From contig ONFH01000126.1 in the NCBI GenBank assembly GCA_900317015.1, forward strand, positions 1 to 14,593: a DNA stretch of 14,593 nucleotides, written 5' to 3'. The stretch comes from an uncultured Erysipelotrichaceae bacterium (GTDB lineage Bacteria; Bacillota_I; Bacilli_A; Erysipelotrichales; Coprobacillaceae). The position numbers and the translations under genes are program-made. Shown in pieces: positions 1 to 6,074 of the stretch (the stretch's first letter is position 1; each line of letters opens with the position of its first letter). A model generated the notes under the pieces. It had not been told where the DNA came from, did no database searches, and saw nothing but the letters and a program-made list of their open reading frames with translations.

Positions 1-174
1 AGTTTTTGATATTCAAAATTATTTTGCAAAATCAATTCAAAAATTGAATATTTTGGGATAAGTCACCTAATTGCGAAAATCACTAATTTTTTTAATAAAA
101 AATGGACTAATAATAAAAAACAGAAAACGAGTTTTGTATGCAAATGCTATAAACTATATTATTGATGTTATAAT
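1..174. other. AT-rich left edge, no gene
   Basis: This very AT-rich stretch precedes the transposase remnant. No start codon and reading frame here can supply the missing N-terminal two thirds of the transposase, and in-frame stops block extension upstream of 166. An imperfect inverted repeat (CAATT/AATTG core, about 27-55) could fold into a weak AT-only hairpin, but it has no clear terminator shape. A TATAAT box lies at 169-174 without a convincing -35 partner. The stretch probably holds the deletion junction of the element, which I cannot place exactly. Confidence 0.5.
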
Positions 175-808
175 ATGAATATAATTTGCAAACTGATCAT
201 CAGAGTAGTCAGACATGAAATGCACTATACTTTATATAAGGTCACCCAGGACAAAAGGTGGTATACCGTTGAGAAAGATGTAGAAGCGAATTATTTCACT
301 AATCTTCCTGATGACATAGCAGCCCAAGAAGTAGCCATGCTGTATTCAGCCTTTAGGTGGAAGGAAGGTGGAATCACAGTTCTTTCGTCTGAAGGTTCAT
401 ATGAATATCGAACAGTTCAACACCCATAATCCAAAGGCAATAATAAACGAGATATGCGGGAAGGTATTCTTTTCAAACCTCATCGGTCTTGTATATCAGG
501 CAACACAGATAAATTTGGAAAGCAGGGACAAAAATCGGGACAGACTTGCCAAATATGAGAAGAAGGTGAATTTTAAGAATCTGCTCAGGCTGCTCTACAA
601 GTCAGATTTCATTAAGGCGATATGCTCAGGCAGGCTCTCATTAAGAAGGGTTCGTCAGTTAATAATTGAAGCGATAAAGTCCACTGTGTCAGTAAGACGC
701 AACAGACATTTTCAGCGCTGGAGTAAGCATTATAAAAACATTCCTAACAACAGACATAGAATAGATGGAAGATCGGATCCGCCGCTAAAAAACACAAAAA
801 AAGAATAA
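175..808 (+). pseudogene. IS4-type transposase, 3' remnant, frameshifted
   Basis: This is the C-terminal part of a DDE transposase of the IS4 superfamily, which when intact cuts and joins the ends of its insertion sequence. The first frame (175 to about 363) reads into YFTNLP and LYSAFRWK. The second frame (from about 368) continues VESQFFRLKVHMNIEQF and EICGKVFFSNLIGLVYQA, then a basic tail ending at TAA 806-808. Joined, the two frames give RWKVESQFFRLK, which matches the R-(3)-E-(6)-K part of the IS4 signature. The Tyr before it is one residue further from the Arg than the usual Y-(2)-R. The frames are separated by a tandem AAGG AAGG at 361-368, and removing one copy restores one frame. The N-terminal catalytic aspartates are absent. 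It cannot make a working enzyme. The family call rests on motif recognition; the exact IS is unknown. Confidence 0.75.
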
Positions 809-817
809 AGCTGTTAG

Positions 818-850
818 ATCGGAATAAGTCAAATTATTCCGATTTTTATT
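818..850 (+). terminator. Rho-independent terminator after transposase remnant
   Basis: A perfect 10-bp stem (ATCGGAATAA at 818-827, TTATTCCGAT at 834-843) with a 6-nt loop is followed by TTTTATTTA. It lies 9 bases past the transposase stop, so it most likely ended the original transposase transcript or shields the neighbours from it. Confidence 0.8.
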
Positions 851-940
851 TATGATCATATCATTTATTCGAACAAAGTTCTTGTCATGAGAAGAAGTAT
901 AAACAGACGAATGACTGGGATCTTGTTAACTAGTAATATG
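851..940. other. Gap between two terminators, no supported gene
   Basis: This is sequence between the transposase terminator and a second terminator. One frame is open from 818 to the TGA at 965-967, which falls in the right arm of the next hairpin, with ATGs at about 887 and 914. The peptide is basic, resembles nothing I recognise and has no ribosome site. It may be the last codons of a gene lost when the insertion sequence arrived or decayed. That is speculation based only on the terminator position. Confidence 0.35.
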
Positions 941-979
941 AATCAGGATGAGATGTACTCGTTCTGATTTTTTCTTTTC
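941..979 (+). terminator. Rho-independent terminator upstream of the Fn3 protein gene
   Basis: The left arm AATCAGGATGAG (941-952), loop ATGTA and right arm CTCGTTCTGATT (958-969) form a 12-bp stem with two G-U pairs, followed by TTTTCTTTTC. It is a strong plus-strand terminator with no recognisable gene directly before it, so the transcript it ends is either readthrough from the left or a remnant. Confidence 0.8.
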
Positions 980-998
980 TTCATGAAAGCTCTGCTTG

Positions 999-1027
999 TT
1001 GTAAATGATCGTGAAGACTTTTATAAT
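999..1027 (+). promoter_or_regulatory. Sigma-A-like promoter of the Fn3 secreted protein gene
   Basis: TTGTAA at 999-1004 and a perfect TATAAT at 1022-1027 are separated by exactly 17 bp. Transcription would begin near 1034, about 27 bases before the start codon, with a purine-rich ribosome site (AAGGAAGGG) in between. Confidence 0.65.
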
Positions 1028-1060
1028 TTATTTAACAAAAAGTAAAGGAAGGGTAGGAAA

Positions 1061-1846
1061 ATGAAGAAATTAACGCGTTTATTGATTGCATTGCTGATGG
1101 TATTTAGCAATTTATCAGGCATTCATGGGGAAGAATCTTTATCAGCAGTGGAAAAGATCACTTGGCAAAGTTATCAATATTATACAGATGCTGCCGGAGT
1201 AAGATTTTCCTGGACACCGGTTGCCGGGGCTGATGGTTATGAGATCAAACAGCACGTTGATGGATATGATGTTGATAAGCATATCATCAACTATACGACT
1301 TATGTTTTTGTATCACAGGACGGAGCTTACAATCATTTCATGGTGCGTCCTTATAAAGTTGAAAATGGACAAAAAGTTTTTGGACCATGGAAAACTTTCC
1401 ATTATACTGAAAAAATGATGGATAAATTGACTGCAAAGACACTTTATTATAAGAATACAAAAACTTATCAACGTGTTATGTTACGATCTCTTTCAAAAGC
1501 GAAAGCAAGCTACAAAAAGGCAATGATCGTTGAAGGTCATTATGAAGATATTGGCCCGATTTATTCAGGGACTGGAAAAACATATAACTATAAATTATCT
1601 CCTAAGTGCAAGTATTATACATGTGATGAAAAAATGTTTAAGGAGACAAATTATTGGAAACTTATTAAAGTGAATAAGTCTACATTTAAGAAAAGTTTTA
1701 AAAAATATGCAATTCTTGGTAAGGATAGTTTGTGGACAGTAAAAATTAAAGGAAAGAAATATGTATGTTCTAACTTAGGACATATTGCCTATGTAAAAGT
1801 AAAAAATAAACAGATCGTCGAATTACGATTATTGCTAGAGCAGTAA
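1061..1846 (+). CDS. Secreted protein with fibronectin-III-like domain
   Basis: This 261-residue exported protein has a typical Sec signal peptide: basic MKK, a hydrophobic run at residues 7-18 and likely cleavage near residue 23 (IHG-EE). Residues about 30-116 resemble a fibronectin type III domain, with the WTPVAGADGYEI pattern and closing strands around HFMVRPYKV and FGPWKTF. The second half (about 117-261) is lysine- and tyrosine-rich and ends in short beta-like stretches; I do not recognise its family. There is no LPXTG sorting signal, cysteine lipobox or C-terminal membrane anchor, so it is probably released or loosely bound to the wall. The gene has its own promoter and terminator and so is monocistronic. 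Fn3 domains of this kind usually mediate binding at the surface; the ligand cannot be inferred. Confidence 0.7.
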   Translation: MKKLTRLLIALLMVFSNLSGIHGEESLSAVEKITWQSYQYYTDAAGVRFSWTPVAGADGYEIKQHVDGYDVDKHIINYTTYVFVSQDGAYNHFMVRPYKVENGQKVFGPWKTFHYTEKMMDKLTAKTLYYKNTKTYQRVMLRSLSKAKASYKKAMIVEGHYEDIGPIYSGTGKTYNYKLSPKCKYYTCDEKMFKETNYWKLIKVNKSTFKKSFKKYAILGKDSLWTVKIKGKKYVCSNLGHIAYVKVKNKQIVELRLLLEQ

Positions 1847-1866
1847 TAATTGGTCGAATAGATCAG

Positions 1867-1892
1867 GGGATGTCTTCATGGCATCTCTTTTT
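1867..1892 (+). terminator. Terminator of the Fn3 protein gene
   Basis: The 8-bp stem GGGATGTC (1867-1874) / GGCATCTC (1880-1887) has two G-U pairs and a TTCAT loop, and is followed by TTTTT. It lies about 20 bases past the stop codon. Confidence 0.75.
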
Positions 1893-1906
1893 GATTGTGG
1901 ATCATA

Positions 1907-1973
1907 GGTATCATTTACCGTACTGGTATCTTAAAAAATCGTACTTGTGGGACTGATAATACGATTATATTAT
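1907..1973 (+). promoter_or_regulatory. Candidate promoter and operator of the flavin-protein/HxlR operon
   Basis: A possible promoter is TTGTGG (1945-1950), a 17-bp spacer and TATTAT (1968-1973). Just upstream is a regular pattern of GGTA (1907-1910), five bases, TACC (1916-1919), five bases, GGTA (1925-1928), which forms two overlapping inverted repeats. CGTACT occurs at 1919-1924 and again at 1940-1945, 21 bp or two helical turns apart, the second copy touching the -35 box. This suits dimers of a winged-helix regulator, and the natural candidate is the HxlR protein encoded in the same operon. The repeats are visible in the sequence; the binding is inference. Confidence 0.4.
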
Positions 1974-2012
1974 TAAACCAGGTTAAAAAAGTGACTAGAG
2001 GAGAATAAAACT

Positions 2013-2414
2013 ATGACAAATGTCGAAAAAGTAGATCAGTTTTTAACGGATGCAAAAGTTTATTATTTTTTAACAACTGATGGAGATTAGCCTAAGGGAC
2101 GCCCTTTTGGTTTCCATTTGTTAGATGATGGGAAGATTTATTTTGGATGTGGAACTTTTAAGAATGTTTATAAACAGCTGACAAAAAATCCTAAAGTAGA
2201 AATCTTAGCTTTAAACAAAAATCAATTCATGCGCTATGACGGAGAAGTTGTGATCGTTAAAGATGATGCTTTATTAGAAAAGACACGTGAAGTCATTCCA
2301 CAGATCATGAAAATGTATGATAAGAATGGTTGGGAAATGGGTTTATTCTATTTGAAGAATGGTCATGTTGAAATTCATGGCATGATGGATTTAATTGAAG
2401 AATTCGATGTCTAA
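2013..2414 (+). pseudogene. Pyridoxamine-5'-phosphate-oxidase-like flavoprotein, broken by an amber stop
   Basis: From ATG 2013, behind the ribosome site AGAGGAG, the frame reads MTNVEKVDQFLTDAKVYYFL, then TTDGD, then TAG at codon 26 (2088-2090), then PKGRPFGF and an open frame to TAA at 2412-2414. Without the stop it is 133 residues, a normal size for small FMN-binding split-barrel proteins of the pyridoxamine-phosphate-oxidase-like superfamily. Members typically carry a DGDQP-x-x-RPFG pattern here, so TAG most simply replaces a CAG glutamine codon by one C-to-T change. Conserved stretches after the stop (KIYFGCGTFKNVYKQLTKNP, then PKVEILA) look undamaged, so the lesion is recent or not fully inactivating. 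Reinitiation at TTG 2118 would lack the first strands and part of the flavin site. The gene overlaps the HxlR gene downstream, a common pairing for redox-responsive flavoproteins. Confidence 0.75.
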
Positions 2415-2769
2415 ACAATCGACGATTGAGGATCGCTTTGGGCATTGCCCCTATGCGACTGCACAATCTTTAATTTCTGGAAAATGGGCGGTCCTGATCA
2501 TGAAATATCTTTCAGAGGGTCCAGTCCGTTTTAATGAGTTACAGAGACTCATGCCTAAGATGAGTCATGCAACACTTTCTACACAGCTGAAGACACTCAT
2601 GAAGCATGGACTCGTCATAAGAAAAGAAGATCCTCATGTGACTCAAAAAGTAGAATATGAATTAAGTGAGATTGGTCATCAGTTCAAGCCAGTTCTTGAT
2701 GCGATGGCCTTATGGGGCAAACAATATATTGCTTATATGAATGAACATAAAGAAGGGGAAGATCAATGA
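2407..2769 (+). CDS. HxlR-family winged-helix transcriptional regulator
   Basis: This is a DNA-binding regulator of the HxlR family (YodB/HypR-like), whose members often sense electrophiles or disulfide stress. From ATG 2407 it is 120 residues. The hallmark CPY (Cys14) is followed by the winged-helix core: SGKWAVLIMKYL, then PVRFNELQRLMPKMSHATLS, then LKTLMKHGLVIRKE, and a C-terminal dimerisation helix. A TTG at 2395 would add four residues, but the ATG overlaps the stop of the preceding flavoprotein gene by 8 bases and fits translational coupling. The single N-terminal cysteine is the residue that thiol-sensing HxlR proteins use. Its likely targets are its own operon and the repeat pattern at 1907-1945. 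With the partner enzyme broken, the regulator may now control little or act elsewhere. Confidence 0.85.
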   Translation: MSKQSTIEDRFGHCPYATAQSLISGKWAVLIMKYLSEGPVRFNELQRLMPKMSHATLSTQLKTLMKHGLVIRKEDPHVTQKVEYELSEIGHQFKPVLDAMALWGKQYIAYMNEHKEGEDQ

Positions 2770-2786
2770 TCTTCCTCTTTTCTTCT
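2753..2786 (+). terminator. Terminator overlapping the HxlR stop codon
   Basis: The perfect stem GGAAGATC (2757-2764) / GATCTTCC (2768-2775) has an AAT loop, can extend by a few A-T and G-U pairs, and is followed by TCTTTTCTTCTT. The TGA stop (2767-2769) begins in the loop, so the hairpin is built from the last codons of the gene. Confidence 0.8.
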
Positions 2787-2808
2787 TGGATCATGAATCA
2801 CGAAACTA

Positions 2809-2817
2809 TGGTATAAT
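2809..2817 (+). promoter_or_regulatory. Extended -10 promoter of the VbhA-like gene
   Basis: A perfect TATAAT (2812-2817) is preceded by TG at 2809-2810 (TGG-TATAAT, extended -10). No good -35 box lies 16-18 bp upstream, which is tolerated at extended -10 promoters. It is 27 bases from the start codon. Confidence 0.6.
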
Positions 2818-2843
2818 AGAGGAAGATATGTGGGGTGTAGACT

Positions 2844-3035
2844 ATGAGCAAAAAGCATAAACTGACTGATGAAGATGAGGAAATCATTCGCAGATCAGCT
2901 ATGAATCAAGAGATGGAAAACAATCCATTGACCAAACATGAAATTGCGTTTCAGCGTGAACTTATGGAAAAGGGGATCACCGGTGAAGAAGCCATCAAGC
3001 GGATCCTTGAGGATGTAAAAAAGCAATCACAATGA
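2844..3035 (+). CDS. VbhA-like antitoxin-family small protein
   Basis: This 63-residue, highly charged, all-helical protein has the ribosome site TGGGGTG and ATG 2844. Its layout matches the VbhA antitoxin domain: a first helix ending in a Fic-inhibitory motif, a short linker with PLT, and a closing pair of helices (about 31-59, HEIAFQRELMEKG, then GEEAIKRILEDVKK). In VbhA the motif [S/T]xxxE[G/N] blocks ATP binding in the Fic toxin. Here the aligned stretch is N21-QEM-E25-N26, so the glutamate and asparagine are kept but the first Ser/Thr is Asn. No Fic gene (HPFxxGNG) lies in the window. The next gene is an unrelated membrane protein. It is either an orphan antitoxin acting on a distant Fic protein or a descendant with another role. 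The family call is by eye. Confidence 0.6.
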   Translation: MSKKHKLTDEDEEIIRRSAMNQEMENNPLTKHEIAFQRELMEKGITGEEAIKRILEDVKKQSQ

Positions 3036-3124
3036 AAGAAGGAAGAAGGATCTCGTTAGGAAACTCATGGGATTTTATTTTTGTAGAGCAGTCGTTTTCA
3101 AAAGAAGTGTGAAAGGACATGAGA

Positions 3125-3130
3125 TATAAT
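3125..3130 (+). promoter_or_regulatory. Possible -10 box before the YczE-like gene
   Basis: A perfect TATAAT stands 29 bases before the start of the membrane protein gene. I find no matching -35 box or TG extension, so it is a weak candidate. No terminator separates this gene from the VbhA-like gene, and cotranscription is also possible. Confidence 0.35.
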
Positions 3131-3158
3131 AAGAAGGGATGTCTCAAGGAGGCGCTAT

Positions 3159-3830
3159 ATGAAAAAGTATTTTCGAAGATCTTATGTCTTACGTTACCTT
3201 GTGATCGTATTAGTTTTATGTGTGACTGCTATGGGTATGACGATCATGAGGCTTTCACAGATGGGAACAGAACCATTTTCCTGTCTGAACTATGCCATCA
3301 GTGAACATTTCCATGTGCCGATGGGTATGACGATCATTGTCATCAACTTGGTCTTGTTAGTTTTTACATATCTGAATATGAAGGAGTCATTAGGCTTTGG
3401 GACGTTTGCCAATATGTTTTTAATTGGTAACTTTGCAGACTTCTGGATGAAGATCTTAAAGCCAATCTTATCTCCTTTTGCGACAACGATGATTTCAAGA
3501 TTGTTCATGCTATGTATCGGGATGGTCATCATGGTCTTTGCCTGTTCGTTTTATTTAGCAGGCATGTTAGGCATGGCACCTTATGATTCTTTTGCTTATG
3601 TTCTTGAAAAGATGACGAAAGGGAAGTTTCCATTTAAATGGGCGAGAGTGTTCACGGACAGTTTATGTGTATTCATTGCTTTTTTGATTGCCAGGACGAA
3701 TAGGACACAATGGCAGATCATTGGCATTGGAACGATCATCATGGCATTCTTTATTGGACCTTTACTTTCGTTCTTTAGAGAGCGCATTGCCGATCCGTTT
3801 ATGAAGATGTTAAAAAATCTTCCTTCATAG
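3159..3830 (+). CDS. YczE/YitT-type integral membrane protein
   Basis: This 223-residue polytopic membrane protein has the ribosome site AAGGAGG six bases before ATG 3159. Hydrophobic segments lie at residues about 11-29 (YLVIVLVLCVTAMGMTIM), 53-69, 80-98, 111-137 and 165-205. The segment pattern and the phrase MGTEPFSCLNYAIS after the first helix, plus MLGMAPYDSF later, resemble the YczE/YyaS/YitT group of uncharacterised transporter-like membrane proteins. No catalytic motif is visible and the substrate is unknown. The next gene (manA) begins about 100 bases later with its own ribosome site and a possible promoter. Confidence 0.65.
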   Translation: MKKYFRRSYVLRYLVIVLVLCVTAMGMTIMRLSQMGTEPFSCLNYAISEHFHVPMGMTIIVINLVLLVFTYLNMKESLGFGTFANMFLIGNFADFWMKILKPILSPFATTMISRLFMLCIGMVIMVFACSFYLAGMLGMAPYDSFAYVLEKMTKGKFPFKWARVFTDSLCVFIAFLIARTNRTQWQIIGIGTIIMAFFIGPLLSFFRERIADPFMKMLKNLPS

Positions 3831-3862
3831 TCCTGACAAAGCGATAAAGAAGAGAGGATCGC

Positions 3863-3891
3863 TAGAATTTATGAGGTAAATGGTATATCAT
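3863..3891 (+). promoter_or_regulatory. Weak promoter candidate of the manA-mae operon
   Basis: TAGAAT (3863-3868), a 17-bp spacer and TATCAT (3886-3891) lie about 38 bases before manA. The -10 is one base off consensus and the -35 is poor. No terminator lies between the membrane protein gene and manA, so readthrough could also supply transcription. Confidence 0.3.
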
Positions 3892-3928
3892 TAAGTCATA
3901 TGAAAATGAAATGATTTGGAGGATTATT

Positions 3929-4861
3929 ATGGAACACATTTTAAAAATGAACGTTGTTTTACATGAAAAGATCTGGGGTGGAACAGCTTTAAAAGAGTTT
4001 GGTTACACATTGCCAAGTGACCACACTGGGGAAGCTTGGTGTATCTCAGCTCATCCTCATGGTGACTGTACGATTGCCAATGGGGAATTTGAAGGAAAGA
4101 CTTTATCAGAAGTGTTTGCCTCTCATCGTGAACTCTTCGGTAATGTGAAAGGGGAGGAATTCCCATTACTGATCAAAATTATCGATGCCAACGATAATTT
4201 ATCCGTTCAGGTCCATCCTGATGATGCCTATGCCAAGGCTCATGAAAATTCATTAGGAAAGAATGAATGCTGGTATGTTTTAGATGCCAAAGAAGGCACA
4301 AAGATGGTCATGGGTCATCATGCCAAAACACAGGAAGAATTAGATCGTGATATCGATGAAGACCGTTATGATGATCTCTTAAATGTGATCGATATCAACA
4401 AAGGAGACTTCTTTGATATCCCAGCTGGAACATTACATGCCATCTGTTCTGGTTCCGTGATCTATGAAGCACAGCAGTCTTCTGATATTACGTATCGTGT
4501 TTATGATTATCATCGTAAAGATGCCAACGGCAATGAACGTGAACTTCATGTTCAGCAGGCTAAGGATTGTATTAAAGTGCCTGCCAATAATGAAAGAAAT
4601 CAGTTATTTGTCAATAAGAAGATCGAATATGGGACGTGTACGACATATTTAAAGAACCAGTACATGACGGTTATGAAGTTTACTGTTCATGGACATGGCA
4701 TGATCGTCAATGATGCACCATTTGCCTTAGTTACAGTCACAGAAGGTTCCTTTACATTAAATGATATGGAATTTAGAAAAGGAGATAACTTTGTTGTCTG
4801 CTCAGACGTCAAAGAATTAAATTATGATGGTGACTTTGAAGCCATGGTCACGACATTATAA
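3929..4861 (+). CDS. manA: Mannose-6-phosphate isomerase, class I
   Basis: This zinc-dependent enzyme interconverts mannose 6-phosphate and fructose 6-phosphate, joining mannose use or mannosyl-donor synthesis to glycolysis. It has 310 residues, typical of the short Firmicutes type. The cupin core shows all metal ligands: Gln94 and His96 in SVQVHPDD, Glu113 in NECWYVL, and His170 in IPAGTLHAI, with Arg190 in SDITYRVYDY as the expected catalytic arginine. WGG and GEAWCISAHP are also characteristic. I take the start at ATG 3929 (MEHILKMN), preceded by TTGGAGG; an in-frame ATG at 3911 would place that ribosome site inside the gene. It lies 12 bases before the malic enzyme gene, whose ribosome site follows its stop at once, so the two form an operon. 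Confidence 0.93.
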   Translation: MEHILKMNVVLHEKIWGGTALKEFGYTLPSDHTGEAWCISAHPHGDCTIANGEFEGKTLSEVFASHRELFGNVKGEEFPLLIKIIDANDNLSVQVHPDDAYAKAHENSLGKNECWYVLDAKEGTKMVMGHHAKTQEELDRDIDEDRYDDLLNVIDINKGDFFDIPAGTLHAICSGSVIYEAQQSSDITYRVYDYHRKDANGNERELHVQQAKDCIKVPANNERNQLFVNKKIEYGTCTTYLKNQYMTVMKFTVHGHGMIVNDAPFALVTVTEGSFTLNDMEFRKGDNFVVCSDVKELNYDGDFEAMVTTL

Positions 4862-4873
4862 AAGGAGGAAATT

Positions 4874-6040
4874 ATGAAAGACGCATATCAAAAATCACTA
4901 GAACTGCATGAAAAATATCATGGTAAATTAGAGGTCGTTTCTAAAGTCCCTGTTGATACAGCGGAAGATCTTTCCGTTGCTTATACACCAGGGGTCGCAC
5001 AGCCTTGCTTGGAAATTGCGAAAAACAAGGAAGATGTCTATAAATATACATGGAAGAGAAATTCAGTAGCAGTCGTCAGTGATGGCACAGCTGTCTTAGG
5101 CTTAGGTGATATTGGTCCTGAAGCAGCCTTACCTGTTATGGAAGGAAAATGTATTTTATTTAAGAAGTTTGCCGGGATCGATGCGGTACCAGTTGTCCTT
5201 GATACAAAGGATCCTAAAGAGATCATTGAGATCGTAAAGAAGATCGCCCCAACATATGGCGGCATCAACTTAGAGGACATCAGTGCTCCAAGATGTGTCG
5301 AAATTGAACGTACTTTAAAGAAAGAATGTTCAATTCCAGTCTTTCATGATGATCAGCATGGCACAGCCATCTGCTTAACAGCTGCTTTGATCAATGCCTT
5401 AAAAGTTGCAAATAAGAAACCTGAAGACATTAAAGTTGTCATTAGTGGAACAGGAGCTGCTGGTTCTTCGATCATTCATATGATCCATGACTTAGGGGTC
5501 AGAAATATTTATGCTTTCAATATCAATGGCATCGTCATCAAGGATGATGCAGATTCTTATGATTTCTTAACAAAAGAATTAGCGGAGATCACGAACTTAG
5601 ATCACAAGCGTATGACAATGAAGGAAGCAATGGTTGGTGCTGATGTCTTCATCGGTGTCTCTGCACCTCACTTAGTCACTGAAGAGATGGTCAAGAGCAT
5701 GAATGAGAAGAACATCGTCTTCCCAATGGCGAACCCAGAACCAGAGATCACTTATGAAGAAGCCAAACATGCCGGTGCTTATATCGTCGGCACAGGACGT
5801 TCTGATTATCCAAACCAGATCAACAATGTCCTTGCTTTCCCTGGTTTATTCAGAGGGGCTTTAGATGCCCGTGCACCACAGATCACAGAAGCGATGAAAG
5901 TGGCTGCAGCAAGAGGGATTGCCTCACTTGTTTCTGATGAGGAATTATCACCTGATCATATTATTCCTCAGGTCTTTGATCCTCGTGTTTCAAAAGTGGT
6001 CGCTCAGGCCGTTGTCGACGAAGTCAATAAAGATAAATAA
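4874..6040 (+). CDS. Malic enzyme (oxaloacetate-decarboxylating malate dehydrogenase)
   Basis: It catalyses oxidative decarboxylation of malate to pyruvate and CO2 with reduction of NAD(P). It has 388 residues, the short bacterial form without a phosphotransacetylase domain. The N-terminal malic domain has Tyr37 in YTPGVAQPC, Lys92 in EGKCILFKKFAGID, and metal ligands Glu134-Asp135 in NLEDISAPR and Asp160 in FHDDQHGTAI. The Rossmann domain has GTGAAG at 192-197. MANPEPE and the closing SDYPNQINNVLAFPG are well kept. At the end of the second Rossmann strand, where NAD-preferring members usually have Asp, the sequence is AFNINGIV with Asn216, so I do not state the coenzyme. The ribosome site AAAGGAGG follows the manA stop directly. 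A bidirectional terminator closes the operon. Confidence 0.93.
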   Translation: MKDAYQKSLELHEKYHGKLEVVSKVPVDTAEDLSVAYTPGVAQPCLEIAKNKEDVYKYTWKRNSVAVVSDGTAVLGLGDIGPEAALPVMEGKCILFKKFAGIDAVPVVLDTKDPKEIIEIVKKIAPTYGGINLEDISAPRCVEIERTLKKECSIPVFHDDQHGTAICLTAALINALKVANKKPEDIKVVISGTGAAGSSIIHMIHDLGVRNIYAFNINGIVIKDDADSYDFLTKELAEITNLDHKRMTMKEAMVGADVFIGVSAPHLVTEEMVKSMNEKNIVFPMANPEPEITYEEAKHAGAYIVGTGRSDYPNQINNVLAFPGLFRGALDARAPQITEAMKVAAARGIASLVSDEELSPDHIIPQVFDPRVSKVVAQAVVDEVNKDK

Positions 6041-6043
6041 TTG

Positions 6044-6074
6044 AAAAAAGGAACTTTGCGAAAAGTTCCTTTTA
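6044..6074. terminator. Bidirectional terminator between malic enzyme and MBL genes
   Basis: The perfect 12-bp stem AAAAGGAACTTT (6046-6057) / AAAGTTCCTTTT (6062-6073) has a GCGA loop. On the plus strand it ends malic enzyme transcription. Read on the minus strand it continues into TTTTTT (complement of 6044-6049) and ends the yebC/MBL transcript. The minus-strand stop codon (6072-6074) overlaps the stem. Confidence 0.85.

Noticed and set aside
1..60. Left window edge matching the reverse complement of the right edge as terminal repeats
   Set aside because: Only short AT-rich words (AGTTTT, TTTTGGGA) are shared; no continuous inverted match supports insertion-sequence ends.
361..368. Programmed frameshift in the transposase
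   Set aside because: The shift arises from a tandem AAGG duplication rather than a slippery A-run or heptamer, and the element also lacks its N-terminal half, so ordinary decay is simpler.
1221..1418. 65-codon ORF inside the Fn3 protein gene
   Set aside because: Shadow frame of the real gene, rich in Ser/Met/Ile as expected for a shifted reading.
2088..2090. Pyrrolysine or recoded TAG in the flavoprotein gene
   Set aside because: No pyl genes or recoding element are visible, and the flavoprotein family is not known to use pyrrolysine. Glutamine-to-amber mutation explains it.
3119..3304. Small ORF overlapping the start of the YczE-like gene
   Set aside because: It is out of frame with a clearly coding, hydrophobic gene that has a strong ribosome site; it has no ribosome site of its own and a cysteine-rich, random composition.
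3840..3863. AGCGAT/ATCGCT inverted repeat after the membrane protein gene as a terminator
   Set aside because: The stem is only 6 bp, the loop 12 nt, and no T-run follows.
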